DNA of 64,000 nucleotides from Mactra quadrangularis (lineage: Eukaryota > Mollusca > Bivalvia > Venerida > Mactridae): contig CM046303.1 of the NCBI GenBank assembly GCA_025267735.1, positions 54,639,403 to 54,703,402 of the forward strand. The letters are read 5' to 3'. Positions within the stretch are counted from its first letter, which is position 1. The number at the start of each line of letters is the position of its first letter. Below the pieces are notes generated by a model. It did not search any database, was not told the origin of the DNA, and saw only the letters and a program-made list of their open reading frames with translations. Shown here piece by piece: positions 30,301 to 36,149 of this stretch. The translations under genes were made by a program, and so were the position numbers.

Positions 30301-33024
30301 GTTAACTAGTTACCGTAGCTATGTGTTCGACGTTGCTTTCATGGACACGGACGTCGAATTTCAGCGGCAAAAACTACTAAAAAAAGAAAACTTAAGAAGT
30401 TTTTTGTTTTCGACGTTTTCCGACCGTTTTTTATTAAATCATTTCTATTGTAATTTTTTATCGAAAAACGAAATAAAGTGATACCCTCACCGAAATCGTT
30501 TTCACGCTAAATGGGAAAATACGACGTTTTTTCTGGTATTATGACTAGTCAATTTTGACGGTTTCTGAAAAAAAGAAGTGAGTTGCGCCACTTTCTTTTG
30601 TTACATGTTTATTAAATGTATAATTGATTATTGTAAGCTGTGATAAGCAAATGTGATTATATATGGTATCACTACAAAGTAAAGTCTTAAAAGGGAATTG
30701 AAATTTGCTTATGTTTTTATATCGTTATGTGTTATTATATGAGTCATGGTAATAATGTATACGTATTAAATGACAAGTTATCATACAATTTGGTCTTTTT
30801 AAACCCGAAACACATGAAAACATAATGCGAGAAAATGGCATTTATCTATAATATCATTTAATATGATACAAGTATAATGCTTCTACAGCACGGAGTAATC
30901 GCCTAATAATAAATCTACTATCAACTAAGCTATGACTACAATTTTTACTAACATTAATATTTATGTTTTTTATCTTTATCCAATTAAGACTTACCTATAT
31001 CTGAATAAAATGACAAAATAACATGGATATAGTACTATTAATATTAAAAACTAAAAACAAATATATAATTATCTAAATTATTTTGTGTGTGTCCTTTTGC
31101 ATCGAAATAACACGTGTATACGAGTAAAAGCAAAGTAAAGTAATTGCATTTTATAGTCTAAGTTTCATGCTTACACACGTTCACCGACTTTACAGCTATT
31201 AACCCTGGTCATTGGGCTACTGGTATTTATCTATCTATCTCCCTGGGGAGTCTTTTTACTTCGCCTAATAGTGCAGCCGACAAATTGGCGCAACGAAAAT
31301 ATACCACCCTCGCAGGTACCCATTTACACCTGGGTGGAGTGAAACAATTGCAGGTAAATTTCTTGCTCAAGGAAATTAGCAGTGCCCCTAGTGGGATTCG
31401 AACCTAGGACTTCTCGAGCCCTAAGCGCGCGTCCTATACCACTGTACAACAGCTCCTAGTTTATTAAACCTCGATAAGGTCTGACTATAACAGGAAACTA
31501 CTCACGAACAACTAATATTTTTTAATAGAACAAAAACAATTTTCTGTACACAAATCACTACAGTGCAGGACATTTGCTCGTAAAAATGATTCTTCTATCA
31601 GTTTAGCTAAAACAACTGTATGTTTTACTAATTACTAATCAAATACTAGTTTTGACCTAGTTTTGTCATTACAATTGTGACTTTGAACTTAAAAAATGTA
31701 ACATTAAAGACATTTATAAATCGTCATAAATACTACATTTGTATTTTACTCTATTGTGAAACAAGTTACATTATATCGTATTATAACGTAGATAAATAAC
31801 TAACAAGTCCGCTTCCTGGTTACCCAGTACTACGCATTAAATGGCAAGATTTGTTTGCTCAAAGACACAACGACCGAGGTATTTAGATGAAGTTCGAACT
31901 AAAAACCATGTATATAAATGAGGTACTTACGATGTGCTTCGACTGTCAACGTAAGTTGTGTTATAACCTGGAAATATACATTGAAACATGATTTAGAATA
32001 GTAAAAATTTACACAGTAAAGGTCCACTATTAGGACCTTTAAAGTCAATGATCTTTATAGCAGAAAGATCTATTATATAATATTTTAAGACATTTTCTTA
32101 TCAAATTCGGCATCGGGATTAAAACATAGTGATATTTTTCATATGATTTTGCATTTACCAAAGTGGTTTTATAGTGAAGGTTTAATGTTTATAAATTTTA
32201 ATTCCAATTAGCTGCGAACTTATTTCAATTGACAAGTAGTGCATCCTTTTAGTTAAACAGAAAACATGGTTCAGGCAGAATAATGTATGGCTTACGCGTG
32301 TTTTCGGCACATGTTTTTTTGTTGTTGTTTTTTATTATGGCGTTCAATCATTTAAGTCATTTGTCCCTCGAGAGACTTAGATCTCAGGAACTAAGCTTTT
32401 AACCAGTACTCAGCACATACCTATGTCAGTGACTGACAACTTCACTACTTGGTACTAGGTTGTAGGCGAGAAAATAGTCGTAATCAGTATTCCATTTTCA
32501 AACTCTATGTTTGTCAGCCAAGAATCGAATTCGCAACGCCAGGATGAAAGGCAAGACGCGCGTCTGAATGAGTCTTGGTAAAGGGAATAAACAGTACTTT
32601 AGAAAACATCGGAACATAAGTTAAAGGCTTTTTTCGATGACATTGCCTGAATAGATCTAAACAAGTCCTCCAAAATTCGACATTTATTCCTCTTGCTGCA
32701 TAGCAGTAAATGCATGCTAGTAAAAACATACCAGAAAACTGGTAAAGTTAAATGATGGGATTGTAAAAGTCGCTCTACAAAAATTACTCAGGTGCTTAAA
32801 AACAACATATGACTTCGAATGAGAAAAATCTACAGACTTTTCAGAGTATCAAATGATTGAATAAAAAATCATAAAATGTCGGTCATTGTCAGAAACATGT
32901 TCAATTTAATTAATGTAACTGTAACGTAAATTACGGTATTCATTAAATGCATAAAACACCAATAAATAAAAACACTCACCAGTAGAATAAGAAATTTATT
33001 GTTTCCAATTTTCGCGGCCATCAT
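108..33024 (-). CDS. Polycystin-1-like receptor (WSC-PKD-REJ), 31 exons, 3' end off window
   Basis: Span of a single gene; the exons are listed separately. Every intron has GT..AG ends and every phase matches, giving 2,263 codons plus 2 nt with no stop. Domain order (residues): signal peptide 1-26; WSC 29-117; PKD-like from about 118 with DYDDG at 158; eight-Cys module 330-365; further PKD-like repeats with DWGDG at about 820, EWGDG at about 921, DYGDD at about 1073 and DYGDS at about 1274; REJ about 1355-1840; pre-GPS (GAIN-like) region about 1840-2263. This order is that of polycystin-1 family receptors, large surface proteins that partner TRPP channels and include sperm REJ proteins. Unlike vertebrate polycystin-1, no leucine-rich repeats precede the WSC and no C-type lectin or LDLa module is seen. 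Expected GPS, PLAT and membrane segments are outside the window. The orthologue within the PKD1/PKD1L/REJ group cannot be fixed without them. No promoter motif was recognised upstream of 33,024. Confidence 0.93.
395..1013. other. Intron 30, no features
   Basis: AT-rich intron sequence with standard splice ends; nothing further recognised. The same holds for introns 1,622-2,171, 5,530-5,991, 8,576-8,938, 9,145-9,541, 11,302-11,957, 12,165-12,702, 13,423-13,846, 13,945-14,348, 14,521-14,949 and 15,156-15,874. Confidence 0.6.
1014..1247 (-). CDS. Exon 30: GAIN-like region
   Basis: Residues 2091-2168. Encodes TVNTLSTCMSLETNLIDLLA, SPNSDQPIDMSSDNMAVKLY and CKMELPGDVFSDPDEDVILV. The sequence MAVKLYK...VLN followed by a Cys-containing strand fits the beta-rich half (subdomain B) of GAIN domains. 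Phase 0 at both ends. Confidence 0.92.
1542..1621 (-). CDS. Exon 29: short acidic and helical segment
   Basis: Residues 2064-2090. Encodes DVGSFDNDEDALFDGMKILN then TVDQDKF. Joins SLPG of exon 28 through a split Asp codon. Donor GTGAGT. Confidence 0.83.
2172..2271 (-). CDS. Exon 28: linker
   Basis: Residues 2031-2063. Encodes SANLGTSFPSNSDVQTQASS, then VPNFDSNLDSSLPG. Ser/Asn/Asp-rich low-complexity linker without a motif. Supported by a TTGCAG acceptor, GTAAAG donor and phase agreement (0 in, 1 out). Confidence 0.8.
2611..5392. mobile_element. 2.8-kb TIR element in intron 27, ends 11 bases from a splice donor
   Basis: Terminal inverted repeats of about 35 bases match at all but one position: left begins ATGGGCCAGGCTCTGTGAAA at 2,611, and the right copy at 5,357-5,392 is its reverse complement. 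The interior has no recognisable transposase; short ORFs on both strands are unremarkable. It carries a smaller foldback at 3,661-3,960. The termini resemble an abundant bivalve DNA-transposon or MITE end (knowledge from memory, not searched). Probably a non-autonomous DNA transposon, superfamily not determined. Confidence 0.75.
3661..3960. repeat. Foldback element nested in the 2.8-kb element
   Basis: Outer arms: 3,685-3,721 (ending GAACTCCTCGGCCAT) and 3,892-3,928 (starting ATGGCCGAGGAGTTC) are inverted copies. Inner arms: 3,803-3,820 (GCATTGAGTGATGTTTC) and 3,840-3,856 are also inverted. Related fragments lie at 23,849-23,912 and 40,459-40,547, so this is a dispersed family. Confidence 0.7.
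5404..5529 (-). CDS. Exon 27: helical segment of GAIN-like region
   Basis: Residues 1989-2030. Encodes NASTDLLTRGYEKALKFKDS and FEDTKNVVENSIAACTNVLK. Continues the helical array of exon 26. Its donor (GTAAAC) is only 11 bases from the end of a 2.8-kb transposable element in the next intron. Confidence 0.9.
5992..6177 (-). CDS. Exon 26: helical segment of GAIN-like region
   Basis: Residues 1927-1988. Encodes TVEDPDAVRQFEEMRDAAIK and VLLTLKACTVESAEDAVRQA, then LLSKSVVNLNREGQ. Amphipathic helices, typical of the region between REJ and GPS in polycystin-1 proteins. 62 codons, phase 0 at both ends. Confidence 0.93.
6371..6459 (-). CDS. Exon 25: linker in GAIN-like region
   Basis: Residues 1897-1926. 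Encodes EMAGMGSALSYASTPLNASP and NDTRTGAFTQ. Low complexity, no motif. Phase 1 in (shared Glu codon) and phase 0 out match its neighbours. Donor GTAAAT. Confidence 0.8.
6762..6933 (-). CDS. Exon 24: helical segment after REJ
   Basis: Residues 1840-1896. Encodes VNSESALDYMNSLLNSKSTE and MEAVANLDDTASLGAVTASM. Predicted helical and acidic, as in the helical half (subdomain A) of a GAIN domain, which in polycystins lies between REJ and GPS. Phase 1 out. Confidence 0.88.
7080..7310. repeat. Degenerate repeat with GGTTCGG / TTCTGAG words in intron 23
   Basis: Contains several imperfect copies of a phrase like TTCGGTATTCTGAG (near 7,110, 7,170, 7,250). A similar phrase occurs at 33,395-33,540. Probably the tail of a dispersed element; boundaries unclear. 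Confidence 0.35.
7599..7768 (-). CDS. Exon 23: end of REJ domain
   Basis: Residues 1783-1839. Encodes LSLGKTWTVIAGGNQKFWSG, then NTLACKVAVKDDLGSYSEYN. The V-x-V-x-D-x-x-G-x-x-S/A strand closes the REJ region in this family. Acceptor TATATAG, donor GTTAGT, phase 0 out. Confidence 0.92.
8123..8214. repeat. Short inverted repeat in intron 22
   Basis: Arms of about 28 bases: left ATAGTGTGTACACACTCT and right AGAGTGTGTACACACCAT, separated by about 38 bases. The arms themselves contain the palindrome GTGTACAC. A small foldback element or hairpin; no function inferred. Confidence 0.6.
8297..8575 (-). CDS. Exon 22: REJ domain core
   Basis: Residues 1690-1782. Contains VAFNLNRNTPPKGGSCYISP followed by NGTAAKTKFQIQCQGFIDDD and VDYSIS: the N-x-P-x-GG-x-C-x(2)-P ... 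G-x-A-x(2)-T-x-F-x(2)-x-C-x-G-x-x-D block that defines REJ domains. Strongest single family match in the window. Donor GTGAGT, phase 1 out. Confidence 0.96.
8939..9144 (-). CDS. Exon 21: REJ domain
   Basis: Residues 1621-1689. Encodes FKIPNLCSPGGNGQRFNPKA, then YTYFWKVFAYDYQYCELYDC. Fits the second half of the REJ region, where a Trp/Tyr-rich strand follows the conserved Asn-Pro. Acceptor is a poly-T tract ending CAG; donor GTACCG is weaker than the others. Confidence 0.87.
9542..9619 (-). CDS. Exon 20: REJ domain
   Basis: Residues 1595-1620. Encodes IKDEREAELAVQVTVQPFTP and PEVTIN across the next junction. This is the D-x-R-x-A-x(3)-V-x-V stretch followed by PPxVxI that ends one half of REJ domains. 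Donor GTGAGT. Confidence 0.9.
10222..10435 (-). repeat. Degenerate SINE-C copy in intron 19
   Basis: Reverse-oriented, diverged copy of the element at 37,715-38,066. Shared words include TTGGCGCAATGAAATTATACC, the CTCATGGAAATTAGCACTGC stretch and a box-B-like TTCAAACC. Confidence 0.55.
10501..10609 (-). CDS. Exon 19: REJ domain
   Basis: Residues 1559-1594. Encodes GCFGTGPAWISPFNGCLRFK, then KMKVDHTYEFLVKG: Cys ... Cys-Leu-x-Phe followed by the tYxFxV signature of REJ domains. The exon ends at GG followed by GTTTGT, phase 2. Confidence 0.92.
11181..11301 (-). CDS. Exon 18: REJ domain
   Basis: Residues 1519-1558. Encodes RFNGYQLACRDVTNGEEF and NVTITIYDAYITPIN. The YxLxC element after SYDPD matches the W-x-C stretch of REJ. 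Phase 1 exit splices directly onto exon 19 to read FTDIGGCFG. Confidence 0.85.
11958..12164 (-). CDS. Exon 17: REJ domain
   Basis: Residues 1450-1518. Encodes VTMTATSPSGEKFAG, SDLIMKISDN and the highly recognisable LLFMCPYLYSYDPDVN, equivalent to the Leu-x-Ser-x-SxDPD motif of REJ domains. Phase 0 at both ends. Donor GTAAGC. Confidence 0.93.
12703..13422 (-). CDS. Exon 16: last PKD-like repeat and start of REJ domain
   Basis: Residues 1210-1449. The first part closes one PKD unit (PGTYQLTLTAKNP) and holds another with MCVAVDYGDSTPVILYG (about 1274) and KGTYTLQFFSFNSLSS. From about 1355 (DCSAPNVDI) the REJ region begins, with FLFPMTCKRSKRC, a tryptophan pair (KQWTAYRWN) and LSFDPHTLPYGLYKLRYTV, the L-x(7-9)-L-x-Y-G-x-Y pattern seen at the start of polycystin REJ domains. 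Donor GTAAGT, phase 0 out. Confidence 0.95.
13847..13944 (-). CDS. Exon 15: PKD-like strand segment
   Basis: Residues 1177-1209. Encodes GTFVFWEITAESSAAVFTCN and ends DIVTWMIEE. Together with PGTYQLTLTAKN at the start of exon 16 it forms a PKD-like unit (W-x-I ... G-x-Y-x-L-x-L-x-A). Short exon, supported mainly by phase and clean splice sites. Confidence 0.83.
14349..14520 (-). CDS. Exon 14: PKD/linker segment
   Basis: Residues 1120-1176. Encodes TGCYKNLTYTDFDVYREP, then GYGPTFDSYRTDEKLKIY. No named domain is recognised; it lies between two PKD-like repeats. Phase 0 in and phase 1 out agree with exons 13 and 15. Confidence 0.85.
14950..15155 (-). CDS. Exon 13: PKD-like repeat with DYGDD turn
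   Basis: Residues 1051-1119. Contains TIEIDYGDDTMAEIYNF (about 1073) followed by LAHTYASDGHYLSTVRIWND, a textbook PKD pattern of acidic turn, H-x-Y, G-x-Y and closing strand. Donor GTTAGC, phase 0 out. Confidence 0.93.
15875..16066 (-). CDS. Exon 12: PKD-like repeat, C-terminal half
   Basis: Residues 987-1050. Encodes NSPFGKDLENCTYSTTGRYT, then MSIRAVSRLEDVTCTHSFDV: the G-x-Y followed by alternating hydrophobics marks the F and G strands of a PKD fold. The paired cysteines probably form a disulfide. Donor GTAAGT, phase 1 out. Confidence 0.88.
16067..17020. other. Intron 11 with a hairpin
   Basis: Mostly plain AT-rich sequence. At 16,673-16,740 there is an inverted repeat: AATGACAGAGGTA and TACCTCTGACATT flank about 40 bases, and inner words TACCCT and AGGGTA can also pair. 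Probably a small MITE remnant. Confidence 0.5.
17021..17137 (-). CDS. Exon 11: start of a PKD-like repeat
   Basis: Residues 948-986. Encodes GVPLQLVFEARRAPPAGVLD and then LTFDCDTSDPGSLITRKRL. Position and hydrophobic pattern fit the first strands of a polycystin PKD repeat; no acidic-Gly-Asp turn is visible. Donor GTAAGT. Confidence 0.85.
18083..18412. repeat. Two-copy tandem duplication (~173 bp) in intron 10
   Basis: Copy 1 about 18,083-18,245 and copy 2 about 18,256-18,412. Both run from AGTTATA-ATTGCGG through CCAATACC, CATGGC, TATCAACC and ATGATATAATGTTATATCG to AAGATTGC. Diverged at many positions, so not recent. Confidence 0.75.
18775..20013 (-). CDS. Exon 10: large exon with several PKD-like repeats
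   Basis: Residues 535-947, by far the longest exon. Contains at least four PKD-like units. The two clearest have the WGDG turn: ATVVIDWGDGQFWNES (about 820) followed by ANHTFTNVNLHRIRVTV, and MAIEWGDGTTNIYND (about 921) followed by QRNYTDRDG. Earlier units are degenerate but keep tyrosine/cysteine strands (TNYTCTYSLKFANNE; GNVQIGLLCRNNISQA). Many N-linked sequons. Donor GTAAGT, phase 1 out. Confidence 0.95.
20250..20340 (+). repeat. SINE-A body fragment in intron 9
   Basis: Contains AAGTACTGATTACAGACAAA and AGAAAAGCTAGGTTAGGTAC, matching the body of the SINE at 34,012-34,270. The tRNA-like head is missing. Confidence 0.6.
20433..20577 (-). CDS. Exon 9: PKD linker and start of next repeat
   Basis: Residues 487-534. 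Encodes TSVVDKLGSIDTIQENVQVF, resembling the N-x(4)-S-x(3-6)-hydrophobic hinge between successive PKD repeats, then NFTILKGPFHCEAYVNTTFE. Donor GTAGGA; phase 1 out. Confidence 0.88.
20578..21560. other. Intron 8, no recognised element
   Basis: AT-rich with short poly-T runs. A CATTTTGAAACAAAACACA-type stretch near 21,230 and a related GGGTTTTTTTATATTACC stretch near 21,330 look repeat-derived, but no ends are visible. Confidence 0.3.
21561..21876 (-). CDS. Exon 8: extracellular segment between PKD blocks
   Basis: Residues 381-486. Begins YIFSMNHTIDRVGQWF, includes VIVQPGDIVAHEIIN and two spaced cysteines (FDYHCTKE and AYIDCSLI), and ends DLEFTNSGNVTVE, a PKD-like closing strand. Several N-x-S/T glycosylation sequons are present. 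Donor GTAAGT, phase 0 out. Confidence 0.9.
22112..22610. repeat. Bivalve-type tandem element in intron 7
   Basis: Three copies of a ~145-bp unit starting GTGGGCCAAATG at 22,208, 22,352 and 22,497, each with TTAAGTTATGCTCCGGAAAC; the first two also carry the TGACCTTGACC / GACCCCAAAATCAATA phrase. It ends with ACGGACGGACGGACGCCAGG and a hairpin CCCGAAATTCTTTCGGG. Elements with this wording are very common in bivalve genomes (from memory). Confidence 0.8.
23026..23195 (-). CDS. Exon 7: eight-cysteine module
   Basis: Residues 325-380. Not apparent from long ORFs because it has no in-frame Met and reads into a stop just after the donor. Found by phase: exon 6 leaves phase 0 and exon 8 needs two bases, and this 170-nt exon (CTATTTCAG acceptor, GTAGGT donor) supplies both. 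It encodes VYRPLCNFGDEYCYISNACQ and then TCGFQCSGQFCSSEQNCC: eight cysteines in about 32 residues. Invertebrate polycystin-1-like proteins carry similar short Cys-rich inserts between PKD blocks; the exact family is not named here. Confidence 0.83.
23849..23912. repeat. Fragment related to the 3,661 foldback
   Basis: Reads AAATAGCGTCTAAATATGTC and then GAATGGCCGAGGAG, the reverse complement of words at 3,714-3,765. A single arm only. Confidence 0.55.
23990..24171 (-). CDS. Exon 6: PKD-like segment
   Basis: Residues 264-324. Encodes DADESVMGNFVAEHIEGD and, near the end, VGFEFNAVGLGDVRLQ, which has the strand pattern of the end of a PKD repeat. Ends in phase 0 at a GTTAGT donor. A direct join to exon 8 would shift the frame; joining through exon 7 keeps it. 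Confidence 0.87.
24172..25043. other. Intron 5, nothing recognised
   Basis: AT-rich intronic sequence, no ORF or repeat seen. The next intron (25,234-26,079) is likewise empty apart from short AT runs. Confidence 0.4.
25044..25233 (-). CDS. Exon 5: PKD-like segment
   Basis: Residues 201-263. Starts AYDTATFVSIQRPVKTSK and contains TCPSQIVTFEKNYCSLYVDE and VNYMDGNKTIKKSF. The two cysteines and the YMDG turn fit a degenerate PKD-type repeat typical of polycystin ectodomains. Domain assignment is weaker than for exon 4. Phase 0 in, phase 1 out. Confidence 0.85.
26080..26456 (-). CDS. Exon 4: second half of WSC domain plus first PKD-like repeat
   Basis: Residues 75-200. Starts GRFCFCAESEP and supplies the other five WSC cysteines (78, 80, 96, 100, 108), ending near VEVFES at 113-119. 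From about 120 a PKD-like Ig fold follows: a strand containing LMKIDYDDG (158), then HYHLAGDYDIRGYVTN, the usual PKD pattern of an acidic-Gly turn followed by H-x(5-8)-G-x-Y. Donor GTAAGT. Confidence 0.92.
26870..27000 (+). repeat. SINE-A body fragment in intron 3
   Basis: Contains AATACTGGTTATAGAAAAGG, GAAAGCTAGGTAAGGTG and GACGCCGTAAAATAAC, the 3' half of the SINE-A consensus. It lies inside the intron that splits the WSC domain. Confidence 0.65.
27066..27206 (-). CDS. Exon 3: first half of WSC domain
   Basis: Residues 28-74. Begins HRLGCYKEIPARHF and includes TPTVCASACSNANYGYAAV, the classic first half of a WSC domain (a putative carbohydrate-binding module also present in polycystin-1). 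Three of the eight WSC cysteines are here. Donor GTAGG; phase 1 exit. Confidence 0.92.
27207..28940. other. Intron 2, proximal part, no features
   Basis: AT-rich with no recognisable repeat or ORF. Belongs to the 4.7-kb second intron, between the signal peptide and the WSC exon. Confidence 0.4.
28943..29096 (-). repeat. SINE-C head and partial body, reverse orientation
   Basis: Contains ACCCATTTACACTTGGGTAA, TTGCTCAAGGAAATTAGCA and a tRNA-like box B (GTGGGAATTGAACCC). Matches the head of the element at 37,715, in reverse. The distal part is missing. Confidence 0.7.
29606..30292. mobile_element. 687-bp TIR/foldback element rich in ACGCAT words
   Basis: Ends in inverted repeats beginning GGGCCGGTCACATAGGCCAA (left) with the reverse complement at the right end. 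It is flanked on both sides by TTTAA (29,601-29,605 and 30,293-30,297), a likely target-site duplication. The interior is more GC- and CpG-rich than its surroundings and consists of dozens of imperfect words such as ACGCATAA, GCGCATGAT and ACTACGCA in both orientations. No ORF. Probably a non-autonomous DNA transposon. Confidence 0.8.
31155..31458 (-). repeat. SINE-C copy, reverse orientation, in intron 2
   Basis: Full-length-like reverse copy of the 37,715 element: CGACTTTACAGCTATTAACC, GGTCATTGGGCTACTGGTA, GGCGCAACGAAAATATACC, CTCAAGGAAATTAGCAGTGC, box B GTGGGATTCGAACC and box A region GTCCTATACCACTGTACAAC. Confidence 0.8.
31931..31967 (-). CDS. Exon 2: end of signal peptide
   Basis: A 37-nt exon between a TTTCCAG acceptor and a GTAAGTACC donor. 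It encodes VITQLTLTVEAH (residues 16-27) and leaves one base of codon 28. It completes the hydrophobic core from exon 1; cleavage near VEA is likely. The exit phase 1 is exactly what the WSC exon needs, which supports both joins. Confidence 0.82.
31968..32979. other. Intron 1, nothing recognised
   Basis: Separates the two signal-peptide exons. AT-rich; no repeat or regulatory motif seen. Confidence 0.4.
32980..33024 (-). CDS. Exon 1: start codon and signal peptide N-terminus
   Basis: Encodes MMAAKIGNNKFLILL (residues 1-15). Two tandem ATGs give alternative starts one codon apart; the upstream one at 33,024 is used here. The exon ends in CTG followed by GTGAGTG, a strong donor, in phase 0. 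With exon 2 it makes a basic stretch followed by a hydrophobic core, as in a secretory signal peptide. Confidence 0.85.
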
Positions 33025-34011
33025 GTCCGCATTTATATTTGCTTCTAATAACTCTACCTAAATGATATTTTTTCAATAAGTTATGATTACTATTGATGAC
33101 GTCACAGCTCATTAACCAATCAAAGATGTGTATTGATAATTCCAGGAACATAAGTACGTGGTGAAAAATTGCTACTATTTTTTCGCATGAAACTATCGAT
33201 GAACAAAGTTGGATGCAAATATTGGCGTTTTTTTTCAAAAATGCTTCCCCATTGTGTAATACCTTTACATGTAGACATTGTTAAATTCCATCATAGAACT
33301 TAGATTTTCGTACAGTTACAATACACAGAAATTTGACACTCAGCGTCATGTTTTTTGAGGATATTTTATGCATTTTAATCATTTGCACACATTACAAATA
33401 GTTCGGTATTTCAAATCTTTTATAGGACATTGTTAAATGAACTAAATGGTGAAAAATATCGGACATTTAAAATCGCCCGTTTTTTTTTGAGAATTCAAGT
33501 TTTCAGAGAGTCCGGTTTTTAAGAGTTTTTACAGTACCAGTCGTTGTGCTTAGTAACATTACATAGCACTTGGTCGTTATCTTAAAATGATTATTTGCAC
33601 AGCCTATTGATGGAAACCATGCAATTGAGTGTTGTCCATTTCGCCAGTGACTGTTCCATCTCGTCCATTCCACCCAAAGTTCTAAATGGCGTGTTTAGTC
33701 ATGCCGTCATTCAATGCAATGAGTGGTAAGCACAGGAACTAGACGCATTCAGAACGTGCAAATTTAGTTCGAATAAATGAGGGTATGTTATCTCCCTTTT
33801 AGTTGACTTTTAGAAGGACCAAAGGTAGATAACTAGAAAACTAAACCATCGAAACTCATTTCAATTTGGACAGTACATGTATATAGAAATGAATCCGCCA
33901 AAACTCATGCGATACCTTAAAGTGGAAAAGAAACTCGCCTTTTCCAAACTGTATTTTCCATATTAATTTAATTTGATCAATAACAACTGCCTTGGCAGAA
34001 ACCAATCAAAA

Positions 34012-34270
34012 CCCGGGTCGATAGCGCAGTTGGTAGCGCGCCGGGATTTGGAATCTCGTGCCCGAGGGGGTGCGGGTTCGAATCCCACCGGGGAGATTAT
34101 ACCATTCCATGAAAATTTGACAATAATGTCGATTTTCCTCCATTGATTAGATAATATGGAGAAGTTTCCGGCCTTGTGGAAGGGTAGGCGAGTACTGGTT
34201 ATAGACAATTGTCCAGGAAAGCTAGGTTAGGTGCGCTGGACGCCGTAAACTGACCTAAATTGTGTTGATA
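34012..34270 (+). repeat. SINE-A, tRNA-derived
   Basis: The head (34,012-34,093) folds as a tRNA: 5' CCCGGGT can pair with 3' ACCGGGG with one mismatch; box A TAGCGCAGTTGGTAGCGC and box B GGTTCGAATCC are intact. The body contains TTTGACAATAATGTCGATTT and AGTACTGGTTATAGACAAT, then AAAGCTAGGTTAGGTGCGCT and GACGCCGTAAAC. Other copies at 45,308-45,628 and 50,846-51,110 plus three body fragments show it is a dispersed SINE rather than a working tRNA gene. Confidence 0.85.
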
Positions 34271-34744
34271 TCGCGATAACTCCAATAAATAAAGGAACCA
34301 ATCAAAGCGCTGAAAACATGCTGTTGCATATTACAGTTATACATATAGATTTACACTTGTGCAGTTATCATATATCTCCACTCTTTTCCTACCATTTTTG
34401 AAAAGTAACATACATGTATTTAAGGTGCGAAGTGCCGGTTGTGTTATTATGTGTTTAAACGTTAGGCTATGCCATACCGGAATTCTGTTAAGCGTCCGCG
34501 TGCGCATAGGTTTTAGAGTCCTTAATGGTGATTTTTTCTTTAAAAAATCTGTTTTTTTGTCGGGATTCGATAACTGATTTTCTCTCAGGAAATACTGCTA
34601 GTTCCTTGTTTCTGTGTAATTGAAAAATGAAAATGTACATGTGTCTGTTGTATATACTTATTTATTGAATTACTTTGATCTCACATTAACGTCATAAACA
34701 TTCATGTTCTATCAAGTACTTATTTGTGTGAATACTAGCTGAAA

Positions 34745-34860
34745 TGGACATGTGTTTTCGTTTATAATTTATGCGTTTTTGTGAAGAAGTACCTAGGTTT
34801 GTCAAACTTGAGTTGACCCTTAACGAAATTCCAATTTGGCATGGCCTTATTATATACATG
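34745..34860 (+). repeat. Direct repeat, left copy, flanking a large inverted repeat
   Basis: Contains TAGGTTTGTCAAACTTGAGT and ATTCCAATTTGGCATGGCCT. The same block, same orientation, occurs at 36,150-36,255. The two copies bracket the inverted repeat at 35,331-36,095. Confidence 0.75.
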
Positions 34861-35330
34861 ACAACCTCATTCAAATGTCACGGGAAGCAACCGTGGTTTT
34901 GTATCCTAGACTAGATTGTCTCCCTTGCATATATATTTATACAAGTAGATACTCTTTTGTATATAATTCAATTGAATGCCCTAAGGGCATAAATATAATG
35001 TCATTTAAATATTCTGCATAGAATATAAGAGGGAAAAGGGAAGTTATATTAATTTTGAAATATTGTTCTAATGAGTTATTTAAGTCCTTAATTGACATAA
35101 AAATTGTGTGACTTGTAGAATTATTAAAACTGATCATACTATGTTGAAGCTATTTGTATTAAAGTCAAATTGAATTTAATAGACATAGTAATCTTAAAAG
35201 TTCGTAAACCGTTGAATAGTTTTTTATCTGTAGTACAAAACATGACACTACGCAATCAAGGATTGTACTTTTGACGTTCAGTCAAACACTACCAAGCGTT
35301 TGCCATCTTTTGGTGAAGCATTATATGGCT

Positions 35331-36095
35331 CAGGTCGTTCCAAAACACCACGCCAATCCTTTCTCATACAGAGTAGGGAAATAGGGCATGGTTACCAGAG
35401 CTGTCGATGTTTTGCTGGGGGTTGTGCATATGCTGTTGTTTTCCGTTTGTCTTCGTGAGAAGGCGAACAACCTGCATGAGTCGTGCATAAGGTCGCACGA
35501 TCATGTCGCGCTGTCCTGTCTTCCCCTCTATATATCTAAGTATAAACATTTAGTAAAATTAAACACCACTATAGGCAACTAGATTTTAGGCAACACCACG
35601 TTTAAATTAACTTTGGCTTTGTATCAAATATTCATTTTGCCTTGTTTTACTCAAAGAATCATTTTGGTTAAAAAGTAACTTTATCTACAAACTTTTTAGG
35701 AAATTTATAACGACCAAAATTTATTTAAAAAAAATGAAAATAGACATGAAATAATTATGACTAAATTGTTTGTATATAAAGTTACTTTTTAAACCAAAAT
35801 TACTCTATGAGTGAAACAAGGCAAAATGAATATTTAATATAGGTCCAAAGTAAATTAAAAAAGTGGTGTTAAATTTTACTAAATGTTTTCTATTACGAAA
35901 GGGTAGACAGGTCCATGCGCCATGATCTTGCGACCTTATGTACGACTCATGCAGGATGTTCGTCTTCTCACAAAGACAAACGAAAACAACAGCGTAAGCA
36001 CAACCCTCATCAAAACATAAGCAGCTCTTGTAACCATACATTTTTCCCATCTCTGTATGAAAAAGGATTGGTGTGATGTTTTGGAACGACAAGAG
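35331..36095. repeat. Large imperfect palindrome (two ~350-bp arms)
   Basis: Left arm about 35,331-35,704 (CAGGTCGTTCCAAAACACC onward); right arm about 35,755-36,095 is its reverse complement (ends ATGTTTTGGAACGAC). The spacer is about 50 AT-rich bases. Shared internal words include CTGCATGAGTCGT, CATTTTGCCTTGTTTTACTC and AAAAAGTAACTTTAT. A third, single arm lies at 57,340-57,597. The arms contain parallel but stop-ridden ORFs, so coding is unlikely now. Confidence 0.8.
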
Positions 36096-36149
36096 TCATG
36101 AACGTTTTTTGAGAATCGAAAGTGATTGAAATATTTAATAAATGTAAAA

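Noticed and set aside
34012..34093. A tRNA gene
   Set aside because: It folds like a tRNA but has an acceptor mismatch and is followed by a SINE body found at several other places.
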